From Varroa destructor (taxonomy: Eukaryota > Arthropoda > Arachnida > Mesostigmata > Varroidae): a stretch of DNA of 64,000 nucleotides. The notes beneath the pieces were generated by a model that was not told the origin of the DNA, made no database searches, and worked only from the letters and a program-made list of their open reading frames with translations. The stretch lies in assembly GCF_002443255.2 (NCBI RefSeq), contig NW_019211455.1:53096801-53160800 (forward strand), in the 5' to 3' direction. Position 1 is the first letter of the stretch. Each line of letters starts with the position of its first letter. Of the stretch, positions 40,201 through 50,800 are shown one piece after another. Made by a program: the position numbers and the translations under genes.

Positions 40201-41167
40201 CATCTACCGGGCAAATCTTCCAGCCATCTTCCAGCAACTGTGTGTGTGGGTACGCATCGGGGATTTTTTCTCTCGACAATCTTATTATTATGTGGCACTG
40301 TTCCCGATGTTACTCCATGCGGTCGGTTATTTACTAACAGTTACTGTAGCAGTGCAAACGGAGCGCCTCGATGATAGAATCTCTTCCCGCTTGTTGATAG
40401 TAGATCAAATAAGAAGATCAAGTTGATAAACTCAAACCGATTGTTGCACTAGCTGCGGACTTAATAAGTTTGCGAAGAACTTACTCAGCTTCGCTCTTAC
40501 TCTGTGTTCGTTTTTTCTAAATACGAAGCAAAAAAGCCCTGTTTGAATGCTGGTGAAAATAAGGTTAACACATTGATCAGATCTCAATAGAAGAGGACGC
40601 CAGTGTTGCGGCTGGGTAGAGTTAGTATGATGAAAGCCAATTTTGTGTGCAGAAACAAGAGGAGCTCCTGAAGAACTCGTCACGATATAGAGGTATGCGA
40701 ACTATTTTGGAAGTAATCTATACGAGTAATTTAGTCGCACGGCATCATTCAATATTGCCCTCGACAATTCTGTTGCTCAGCGACTTCTGAAAGATGTTCT
40801 TGCAACATCTGGCAAAGCTTTTATGGTAATGATTTTTTTTTTCATTTTCAGTAGGACAGATTGAGTGAGCACTACTAATGAGCGGTGCCTCGACCGGGAA
40901 GCGAATCGCTGTTCGAAAATTTAGGTGCCACTCCTCCAGGTGAGCCGGCGCACGGCCGTACGATTACACATGCTGCTGACGTGATCCAATAAAGCATACA
41001 AGTTACGCCTACCAGAAGCAATATTTCCTTATTGAATAGTAACAGTACATAGATCATCTTCAAATATCTTTCGTTCTTTCTTTGACTAGCATTAACTTAA
41101 AATCGTCAAAAGAAAAAACAACTTTAAGCAAACTGATTCTGAAGATTAAAACAGATGTCGAACTTCT

Positions 41168-41188
41168 CCCCCCCGGCCCCCGTCCCCC
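41168..41188 (-). promoter_or_regulatory. G-quadruplex-capable tract upstream of the VWC gene
   Basis: The + strand carries C-runs of 7, 5 and 5 (41168-41174, 41177-41181, 41184-41188) with 2-nt spacers, so the - strand has matching G-runs. The 7-run can be split into two runs of three, giving the four G-runs of an intramolecular G-quadruplex with short loops. It lies about 0.7 kb upstream of the VWC ATG, at the edge of the GC-rich leader region. A regulatory role is inference. Confidence 0.4.
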
Positions 41189-41459
41189 ATTCTTTTAGGG
41201 GCCGGCACACTTTTCGATTTTCGGTCTACGCCATTTAACAGCAAAACATTAGCGCCAGTTCTTATTTGACTTTTTCGCTATAAACGTCAATGTTTAGCGT
41301 GAACTTCAGCGACCGGCAAAGCTGGTAATGGAGATGCTCAAGCGAAATCGACAACAACAAAGAAGTTGCTGCCGCAAAAAATATCGGCGATCATCATGTC
41401 AACTATCGAAGCCATGACAAGAGTGAGAGACGTCTGGGCCCCGGCATGCTTCCCTCAGC

Positions 41460-41872
41460 CGACCGATTACGTTCTCTCTACTTCCTGCGGTAGTCGGCGT
41501 CAGCGTCGTCCGCGACGTTAGTTGGCCTCGCGTCGAGGGCGAGGGTCGAAGAAGAGACTAAACGCTGCCAGTTCTCTGCCCCCGAAGCGACCCTCACACG
41601 AAGCCAACTACATAACGGCATCGCGGGAGCCGCGCAGTCGCTAAAAGTGAAAGTTTTTCCCGGGTTTAGGAGTTCGCCGCTGCACGACGGCGTGTCAAGT
41701 GAGACGATCGGCAACGAGCTAACCGAAAAAAACATATCTTATTAGTGAGATACAAGAGTTTTATTCATCGTCGTTTGTGGTCATCGTCGCTAACCTGAGA
41801 GCCACATTGGACGGTGAGTGACACTCGTGTGTTCGTGAAGAACTGTGCTCCTTTCTTTTGTTCCTGCTGAAG
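41460..41872 (+). promoter_or_regulatory. Probable promoter and 5' leader of the VWC gene
   Basis: This stretch directly upstream of the VWC start codon is much richer in GC and CpG than its surroundings, as expected for a promoter or first-exon region in an otherwise AT-rich genome. No clear TATA box is visible and I cannot place the transcription start. A donor-like GTGAGT at 41813-41818 and a pyrimidine-rich tract ending in AAG just before the ATG (about 41850-41872) could define a very small leader intron of about 60 nt, but this is weak. Minus-strand open frames here (for example 41478-41735) are explained by the high GC. Confidence 0.45.
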
Positions 41873-42487
41873 ATGCGAGCCCAGCTGGTTGGAGCGGTGC
41901 TCGTGGCCATAGCATGGGCAATTCAGGCACAGGACTTCTCGACTACCATTCGCATTCTGAAAAGCAATGATCGTGTAAAAATTGGTGGTCGCTCGTACAA
42001 GGTAAAGCGCACAAAAAGCCATACTTTTGTATCAGATCGAAACGGATCCTGTGTATTTGACGGTCAGCTGTTTCGGCATGGCGGAAACGTTCACAGAGAA
42101 GACGCTTGCGATAAATGTATGTGCTTTAGTGGGGATGTCCTGTGCTGGAAGACTTCGTGTCCCCCAATGAAGGTAGCGAAAAGTTGCCGCGAAGTGCGCC
42201 GCGCAGGCATGTGCTGTCCACTTGTCGAATGTGACCCGGAAGTTCCCCTGAAAAACAGCAAACATCAGGGGTTCACTGCAAAGAAACAACGACCATTTGT
42301 TGCGTTGCCAAGCAAAGCGAATCGCTACCAGGACATTCAGTGCGAACTAGATGGTCGCAAGTTCCACTACGGACAGATTGTTCCGCAGGCATCAGGAGCA
42401 TGTATGGAGTGCCGCTGCGGTCTCGAAGGGCAGCTGAAGTGCAAAACCCGCAAGTGCTATCTCACAGGCGTTCTAGATCTCGCAAAG
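41873..42487 (+). CDS. Secreted von Willebrand factor type C (VWC) domain protein, coding exon 1
   Basis: Seen: an ATG at 41873 with A at -3 opens a 205-codon exon that ends at a consensus donor (AAG|GTAAGC, intron from 42488). The open frame extends 5 codons upstream only from a TTG, so 41873 is the start I choose. Residues 1-19 form a hydrophobic signal peptide with likely cleavage at AIQA|QDF. Residues 60-120 hold ten cysteines (60, 79, 82, 84, 91, 96, 105, 114, 115, 120) in the VWC order, with C-x2-C-x-C and a CCP motif. A basic linker follows (about 121-156). Residues 157-195 give the first six cysteines of a second VWC module (157, 177, 180, 182, 190, 195). Known: VWC modules are extracellular, and in chordin and crossveinless-2 they bind BMP ligands. 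Inference: a secreted binding or matrix protein, ligand unknown. Unspliced read-through would stop at 42535. An open frame this long is very unlikely by chance. The exact family is not recognised. Confidence 0.9.
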
Positions 42488-43010
42488 GTAAGCCCGAAGA
42501 TTGGATACGGGCTGCAGCTGAAGCATTCTCATTGATTCAGTATCATACTCAAGATGCTTTAGTTCTACGAAAAATCGACTTGCCCTTAATTTATTGGTCA
42601 CAACGTGTCTTACATTTAGGCAATTTCAAAAATAGCTGTTACAAGTACTACATTTTTATTAAAGAGATAGCTCAGCAGTTACAATGGTCTAGACGGAATT
42701 TTTTCTTTGTCATGTATCTAGCTTGATGAAATCAATGCAGATTGTGTATCACTGTTTAGAAACTACCCTGTTGTTGCTAAGCGACGCCCAGAACGCTTTA
42801 TTTTTTTAAATTTGGTGTTAACGTCTTAAGGCCGAAACAGCTTTGGTTGGCAATGACTACATGCAGGACTTAACGTTCTGTCGGTTGTACGTCGAGTACG
42901 AGTTACGAAAGGATTATGGGGGTCAGTTTAGCAATGAAGATTCACTCCATCATAACTTAATTTCAGTTTGCCAAAGAATCAATATTGACAACAATTTTAA
43001 TACTTTTTAG

Positions 43011-43097
43011 GTGGCAAGGGTATCGCAGAATACGAAGGTGGCCTCAAAACCTGCTGTCACGATCCGCCAACGGGATCCCAACCTATCATCTTCCTAA
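43011..43097 (+). CDS. VWC protein, last coding exon (reading from the proximal acceptor)
   Basis: Seen: after a 523-nt intron (42488-43010) comes a good acceptor, a T-rich tract followed by TTTTTAG at 43004-43010. The intron lies at phase 0 (after codon 205), and reading on gives 28 codons and TAA at 43095-43097, for a 233-residue protein. This tail has no cysteine, so the second VWC module would stay a half module. A second AG 8 nt downstream (43017-43018) starts another frame at 43019, which runs 38 codons to TGA at 43133-43135 (243 residues) and places a Cys-Cys pair at residues 217-218. In that frame 21 residues separate Cys195 from the pair, against 17 in the first module. Either acceptor may be used. 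I see no better coding exon nearby. Which frame is real needs transcript data. Confidence 0.55.
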   Translation: MARVSQNTKVASKPAVTIRQRDPNLSSS

Positions 43098-43348
43098 TGA
43101 GAGCTGTATTGTTTATTGAACATTTTGCCTTCTGAAGGAACTCTACGCCAATTGTTGAACTCAAATGCCCCGTTGCATATCGGACTTATGGTGAACAATT
43201 ACAGGCTGCGATTAAGATGAAAATTAAATATGAGCGGGAGTTTTTTAAACGTTTGTGGTTGAATAACGTCGTTTTAATGATTAGCAGTTGTCGCACATTT
43301 TTTTACCTCAGGGGAAAGACTATCATGTTTTATAAGTGATTTATGCGG

Positions 43349-43398
<50 letters not shown>

Positions 43399-43416
43399 GT
43401 ATATGTATATGTATAT
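43349..43416. repeat. Compound (TA)n/(TATG)n microsatellite
   Basis: About 68 nt of TA dinucleotides interrupted by single TG or CA units, ending in TATATG repeats. It lies about 250 nt past the VWC coding end, probably inside or just beyond its 3' UTR. It explains the Tyr/Ile-rich open frame found there. Confidence 0.95.
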
Positions 43417-43545
43417 CCCAGAGTGAAACATCGGTTGTATTTATATTTTATTTATTTATTATTTTTGAATGAACTGGAAAGGAAACAAGAGAGGCCGAAC
43501 GCAAAATGGTGCGAACGAATGATTGTGATGCGGATAGACGCGATG

Positions 43546-43551
43546 AATAAA
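43546..43551 (+). terminator. Possible polyadenylation signal (AATAAA) for the VWC gene
   Basis: AATAAA occurs about 450 nt after the last VWC stop codon candidates, and a variant ATTAAA lies nearer at 43223-43228. Both are common by chance in DNA this AT-rich, so the assignment is tentative. Confidence 0.2.
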
Positions 43552-45669
43552 GTCAAACCGTATTTTTCAATTAAAGCTATTTTTTTATTTTTATGTATTT
43601 TAAGATCTGCACAATGCTATTCAGGATTCGGCCTGGTTATATTTTTTTTTTAAGAAATAACAAACCAAAAATTTTATAGTTTCATGTCATAATCATTGCG
43701 GATCCACGCGTGCGCATATCTGTTTTATAAGTTATATAGGTAGATTTTGTTCTATAGGCAGCTTTTCGGTTCTTGGGTGGTTCTTGGCTTGGAGTGCCTG
43801 ACTGCTTCCAGTCCTGAAGTCAGTTCGGACTTCAACACCACAGAAGCCTTAAAATGCGCGCGTTCGGGTTTGTAGTTACGCAACCTCAGACAGAATCACC
43901 TAAATAGATCATAATGATCAACTTGTTTTGCCATCGTTTACTCGGATGTTAAAATTGAGATTCATGACTATTTTTTAGGGTCCAATAGAAGACAAACACA
44001 TAGTCCTGTACTATGTCCGACTGATAACATGTTTTCCTGTAGAACTTTAGAACACGTTGTGGTCTGGGTCCGATTTCGACCTTAACTACACTTCGTTTCG
44101 CGCTGGGAGGAGACACCCGTCTGATAGGATACTTTACAACTCGAATGTCGGAGGTTAAAGCAGTTAGTTCGATGCTCCAATTTTTTCAGCTGTTGGCACG
44201 TTTTAATTATAAGGAAATCTATTAATTAATTGATTAATTAATCACGATAATTGTAACCCTTGCTTGACTAGCGCCGCTGATAGCTTTATTGCGTGTAGAA
44301 AAGTTTTAACTAAGTTCCGTTACGTGTGTCGTATAATTGGAACGCTTACATACAATGTTTACAATCAAAGGTAGAATAGATTAGATGGATCGATATATTA
44401 ACGATGGATAGGAGTTGTTGATTCCGATGTTTACCTCTATTGCGACTACGCGTAAAGATGTATTTCTGACGATGTACACAAGCTATTATAAGCCAGGTTA
44501 CACAGCTGTTCGACTAGAAGTTGCTGCCTTGTTTTATCAAATATAAATCATTTGTCATTAGTTGTGTTAGCCTTTAGAATACCAATGATATACATGGTTA
44601 ACTAAAACGTACCCCCCTCTGTACATACATATACGGCGTCTACGTTTTTTCTTAAAGCTACTTTTCCGACAATCCATAACGCATCAGGCATTTCTACCAG
44701 TTACTTCCTGTCTCGCAGTTTGAATTCAAGTAGAACAAATCTACAAAACATAATCGATCCCGCGCTTCAACGGCAAGAAGAGTCTTGTCTAATATCTGGG
44801 CATATCGACTCGTGACCCAGTGATAGTCGTTGTTGTCGTTATTAACCCCATATCCCTTTCTCGGCTACTGCTACTGCCCAAATCCAGAACAGTACACACA
44901 CGGGAGGCACTAACAGCCACGAAGTCAGCAGGCGATCAGAGCATAAATTTCTCCTTATCGATGCTGTTAGTTGCAACTATTCAATATAATGCGACGACTG
45001 CAAGACCCAACTCCACCTGGAGCTACTGGTCGGACGGCCAATTGAGACTTCCCTACGTACGAATATCGGCTTTACGAATATCGTTATGGAGCCGCGTAGC
45101 AGGAGAAAATGCAATGGGTCAAGGATCATACAATGTCAAGAATTCGACTCTCCTCGCGTCTCCCAGGGATCCGATAAATATGTTGGGATTACGTTTACAG
45201 CCAAGCGCAGACCCGTCTCGGCAAGGCAAAACGAGCTAGTTGCCAATATTGTGGTTGATGGTGGCATCGATACCGGCTACAGAATGATCAGAGACGGCTT
45301 TTTTCGCTTCGTCTTTTTCTCGTCACCGTTGTATTTTTCCGATTTGTTCTATTTTGTTGCTTTTCGGAGTGCTTATCAAAGTGTGGGTAGTATATCGCAC
45401 GAGGACTGTTGTAATAGTAGCTCTACTATTATTCAGTGAATAAGCACCAAATGATCCGGACGGACGTGCCGTTTGTGAGGAGAGGCGGGAAGCGCGCGTA
45501 GCACCGCCACCCGCGCCAAGACAAAATCCATAAGCGCGTAAAAGAGCCATTGTGCGAAATAACAGTAGCACTAGTAGTACAGAGTAGTATGGGGGGTTAA
45601 ATGAACCCCTAGCAGCTGTCCACTATGCCGGCACGGTCTGCGCCAGTCACGTCTGCTAGCTTTCACTAG

Positions 45670-45798
45670 AATGCAGTCACAATCGGCACGACCATAATAA
45701 CAACGACGACAGTGGTCGCGACGATGCCGGCAGCATCAACAACACCGAAAGACGCGACGGCGACGGCGACGGCGACGACGTATCCAGTACCTGCACCG
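45670..45798 (+). other. Possible Ala/Thr-rich exon with a (GCGACG)n repeat
   Basis: Seen: an acceptor-like site (TTTCACTAG, ending at 45669) and a consensus donor (CCG|GTAAGC at 45799) bound 43 codons that are open in phase 0. The frame is rich in Thr, Ala and Val and contains a (GCGACG)4 repeat at 45754-45777 coding Ala-Thr. A second donor, CCG|GTAAGT, lies about 100 nt downstream (near 45897), after an acceptor-like CTAACAG, but the segment between is closed in all three frames. Low-complexity coding or a non-coding RNA exon are both possible. The - strand frame is hydrophobic only because of the same repeat. Confidence 0.2.
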
Positions 45799-47869
45799 GT
45801 AAGCAAAACGTTTGTTTCCATTTTGTGGTTACTAACAGCAGACGCAGAAATCGTATCGTTGCTAGCTGAATAACGGGAGGTTGCAATCTGTCTGCCGGTA
45901 AGTCTACGTGTCATGCCGACGTCGTAATTGCTTCATCTTTTCCGTAAACATCGTCGACAGCGTCATCCTTTTCTAATAGTGCATATTGAATGGAACTTCG
46001 TCCAAGTCAGGAATCGTCGCCTGCGCTTGCGGCTCACAGGAAGGTAGCGATGATCACGTACAACAGGTCTATATTAGCTAGACTTCGACTTACTCGACGC
46101 GATTGAGTTATAAATGATCGTTGATCGGTAGAAAAACCATTGCTAATCCAAAGTTACTATCATTTACTTATGGATTTCGCTTTCAGCTGTAGCTGACAGG
46201 CGCAGTATTTTGCGAATGCTAGCGTCGTATGGATTTTAAGACGCTAGAAACAGCCGAGTTGTACGCACATTTTACGTAATAGATATTATGTATGTATGTA
46301 TATGTAAAACATTACTGTTCAAAAATAAATTATTGAAGAACTTAATCTAAGTAAATTAGATCAATTAAAATGTCCAATTTCTTGTTACATCTAGATGAGA
46401 TTTCTATGTCAGTATTGTGCGTCCTTATGGCCATAGATCTAGCTAGTAAGGAGTGCGACTTGATGGTGTATCACTGCATTTTATAAAGAAAAAAAACGGC
46501 GTGAATACGCAAGTAAGTGTCTCAAATTTTTATCCGCCGTTATTGAATAATAGTTTACCGCAACGAGCTCGTTAAATAAATGAAGTTTGATATTATGCCA
46601 CGGTACAAATGAAAAATTAACTTAATCGTTTGTCGGTATATAAAAAGGACATATTTTTAAAGATCCGCATGAAATTTGTTTCCTTTCCAAATCTACTACG
46701 ATTCTTCTATATGCATAACTATAAACATCTTAGAAATGTACATTTACGAACTTATCTCAACGTGTTGAAATGTGATGTATGTACATAGAATTGCAGCATG
46801 TCTTTTGTTACATATGGACACCGATAGATTACGTATCCCACACAGCCTCGCTGTACAGTCTTTGCAAACGAAGGCTAAGAATTAGCAGAGTTCGTAACAA
46901 ACCTTGCGTTCCGAGAAACGTGCCGCACAACTCATAACCGAAGATGTGGCCCATTGAAAGGTAAAAACAATAGATCATTACCCGCTATAATTTGTCATAT
47001 GGATTCTAATAGCTAGCAAGGGCTCTTAAATCTTCAAACCCATTACGATTTTAATTATGGGTCATTACGGTCGCGGTTGAAGGAAACAACAGTAACAATA
47101 AATACTAAACGTATATTTTAATGTCATCCTTTCTCTATCTGCTGGGTCGAGATTCCTACAAGATACAAATGTAAGCTCCTACGCTCCATTTCTACCGAAC
47201 ACATGCAGATAACAGTCACCCAAAAAACATTTCTCTATAGCTGACAAGTCATCACGAACAGAGGTTTCTGGGCCTAGGGTACCGCAGCTGCGATCGATTT
47301 CTTTTGACTCCTAAACCACTACTTAATAATCTCAAATCCCCTTTGAAGCTTAATTAGACAAATTCTACTTGCTTGACAGACTGAATCATTGATCCCATTG
47401 CGCCGATGAATTTATCTTCACATACGCTATACGGTCGGCAATAAAGAGACCCTTAAAAACAATGTAAGCCATAATAGTTCTAATGTGAGCAATAACTAGA
47501 AGTGAGAAAAAACATAAAAGAAGGACGTCGTCGTTCTTACACACAGAAAGAGCAAAAACACATACTGACACCGTCCGACGATCACAGATATTCTAACCAT
47601 GTTAATTGCAAAAACCTCCACCGAACTCCAATCAGGTGTGCCATCAAAGTGTCTATACACTGCCTCATACCCTCGAGTAGTGAACTCACAATGCTTGTTT
47701 ACGGCCTCGTGGCGTAGAGTGTTTCTGTAAATATTGTTTTGAACAGTTCTGTCCGATGCGTTGTATTCGTATCACATTGAACATAGGGAGATCGCTAAAT
47801 ATCTCTGATCATCTTCTCCTCAATGATGCTATTACAGCAGTGAAATCCAAGTTTGATCATAATTTTGGA

Positions 47870-47898
47870 ACTGAAACCTATGCTATATAGGTTTCAGT
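47870..47898 (+). repeat. Hairpin with perfect 12-bp stem
   Basis: ACTGAAACCTAT at 47870-47881 pairs with 47887-47898 around a 5-nt loop. No T-run follows and no gene is adjacent. Confidence 0.7.
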
Positions 47899-50800
47899 CA
47901 AGCTTAATGTGACGGGCTAGTTTTGACGGACATGATTCATTCAGAAAAAATCTGATTTGTCTGTTCCAGTTCTGCCAACGAGATGGAGTTTTACAGTTTC
48001 CGTGAAAAGAAAGAGCTATTTTATGTAGCACTCGATGATTAAATGATATACGATTAAACGATACGCTAGAAAAGCTTTGTGACCTTTATGATGGTAGATG
48101 AAATTTAGAGCAAGTTGCGAGCTTCTGCACATTGCGTCCTATCTGCGCGTAATGGCCTAACCCAGAAATAGATGAATATGCCTGTTGCGAAAAACTCGTA
48201 GAGATTTAAATTGAAGACAAAGCAAACTGAAGTTGTCCATGTTTTTACAGCCGAGCGAATTTTAAACATAGCCATTGTTACCACGTTCATGGTAACGTGT
48301 AATACTCGAAAATCCGATAAGAAAAGATAATGTCCACTTTTAAACGCTCAGAATGCGAACATTTGCCCAGATACGCACCCAGTAAATGTTGATCTCCAAT
48401 TAGATTAGCAATTCCTCTAGCGCCAAGATCCGCACACTGTAGTACCGAGTTGACCGCAACGGCATTAAGAAGCACTTATTAACACTTTTGTTATTATATA
48501 CAAAGTATCGTTACGCTTTTGTGTGTTTGACAATTTATCAGATTCGCAATGAACGAATCACGATTTAAGTAGCGCATGACAGGTATGGATTTGTCAAATA
48601 AGAAACTAGTCGTCTTGTACTCAATTGAGCACCCACTAAGTAGTTGACTACTCAATGAGTAGTGTCGAAGCTTTCAGCTTTTATGTGAACTCTAACAATA
48701 CGATCTACTGTAAGCCGATTAGAAGAGCTGGTGGTCGTATTAATGTCAAATGTTTTTACTACATAGTGAAATATAATTCTGACTCATTTCCAAAAGCAAA
48801 AACAAGGCCTGTCTGTCTATGCGCAGGTTGAAACATCGACACTCAGTATGGCCGTATTCGTTCGGTTCGACGCGAGGCCCCGCTGTGTTCGTGAATGTTT
48901 ACTATATTATGCCATATGGGAGTATCGCATCGCTATGTGGTACCGCAGTGAAATTATGTCATGTATCTACGTGTATGTATGTACGTAGCTAAGGCAGTGC
49001 GTATGTGTTAGACTAACGTTCATTTCATGAACGAGCAGCCTTCTCCCGTTGTCTTAGGCTGGTGCACGTGTAGCACACCACTGCAAAGGCACATCTATAC
49101 GCCATGTGAAAAGGCAATATCTAATTGTCCTTAACGCGGTCGGTCACAATCCGTATATATAAAATAAAGATCTCACTGATATTTCATATTTGTGATGCTT
49201 TTGTAACTGAACAATATGACATTTGTCGATAAATTTTAAAATCGGTTTTTCTCGTTTGATTCCCCGGCCAATTTTTTACACTACATAGAAGGATTTGATT
49301 TGGTTAAATAGGTTTTGTATTATTTTAGCCGAATTTTGCGATATATGGAACTCTCAGGTGTTCTTGAGGCAAAGATTTTGTCCTTTTTTTGTACGACAAT
49401 CTATACCTTCCGTAGAGCATAATGCTAAAAACCGCTTTCTAGTCAAATTATCATAAATACGTCGAATTTTACATTAAGAGCAACGTTTGGTTAGCTACAG
49501 AGAAATCAATTTTCAGGTTCTAATAAAATACACGACGTCTACCATTTTAATTTCAGTAAAAATGATATATTCAAGATCAACGTCCATGAGAGATGTCTCT
49601 AAATTGTCACAAAAAAACACGCAAGGTCTTCCAGTCAAGGACCGTGGGACCTTGCTGACTGCGACTATCATTGGCAAAATTCTAGCACCAAACTGCCACG
49701 CAGGGTGGTCCTTATCATCGATTATGACTTATCTATGTATAAAGCTATTTTTAGAGTTAGAAACGCTATATTTGACGATTCGAAACTACTGAGCAATTTC
49801 GCTAGGGTCATTTAATATGTTCCGCAATGTCTAGATGCTTAGAACTGTGAATGAACGATAGTTTTGTTACAAATTACTGTTGTTAGTTTATAAATATTGC
49901 GCCATAATGGTTGATACACCGCCATCTAGTTAACAGAATCTACCACTTTCAACAAAACACTAGTTCCTTAGGGATTTCACAGCGACGGAGGACATTGTCT
50001 AGGCTCGCGTAGAATTCCTAGTTCAAAAATTAAGCTCTAAGTAAATTAGCATATACTGTAGCACTCCATCATAACTCACACAATTTGGTATGCCCTTAAG
50101 CGGCGTCTAGGAATTCGGTACTTGACGATTAGAAACGGCGTAACTATAAAAAGCTTGGACAACAAACCGGTGGCTGCGCGAAAATGAGAAATATTTATAA
50201 AAAAAAAGCGATAGGCAAGGGCTAAGAACAGCCACACCCCTTTTTCTGATGGGTCTGCTTGCACTATTATTATTAAGCTTTAAGGTAGCGCCAAAGTCAG
50301 CGTCGAACTGTATGTAATCATCATCAGTTGCTTGGCAACCCGCATTGGGCCTGGGAATTCAGCCTTATCATCAACCTATTCATTTAACACTCATAAGGTA
50401 GCCCGTGTAAAAACTCGCGAACACATTTTGAGATAGGATCGGGTAAGAATAACCTAAGAGGACTGAGCGAGTCTGGTCGTCTAATAAGACAATTCATTCG
50501 AAGTTAGACTGGATATTGAGATCGAGCTTCCTTATGTTCGTTTTAACCTAATTCATCAAAACGCATCAGTTTCCTTTACATCGAGACTCAAGCGAACGCT
50601 TCCCGACCATTCGATCGATTCCGTACATAATATTTACCATATAAAACACGTTATATGCTTCTACGTGCTTAAACCGTCACCATATGCTTGCTCAAAATAA
50701 GGTTACACGTCCGTTTTCGCCTTAACGTTGAGGCGGCTTGCGCCATCATCTGTGTGGCCCACGCCCACAGGTATTTTCTCATAGCCTTGTTACTAAGTCA

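Larger units (their letters stand above)
27641..41159. other. Intergenic DNA, no supported gene
   Basis: It contains the trinucleotide repeat at 31196 and the polypurine tract at 37241. Open frames of 60-125 codons (30101-30478 without ATG; 33373-33726; 39102-39464) lack domains and fall within chance expectation. A GC-richer stretch near 36930-37130 is open in three frames at once, which speaks for composition rather than coding. Confidence 0.5.
43136..45669. other. Downstream flank of the VWC gene
   Basis: Probably the 3' UTR at first, then intergenic. Contains the compound microsatellite at 43349. A + strand frame of 139 codons at 44820-45239 does not start with ATG, overlaps a second frame and shows no domain. 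The DNA is GC-richer from about 45000. Confidence 0.45.

Noticed and set aside
41478..41735. Minus-strand 85-codon frame upstream of the VWC gene
   Set aside because: Explained by the high GC and few stop codons in the promoter region; no signal or domain.
43336..43653. 105-codon frame starting in Tyr/Ile repeats
   Set aside because: It is a translation of the TA microsatellite plus flanking AT-rich DNA.
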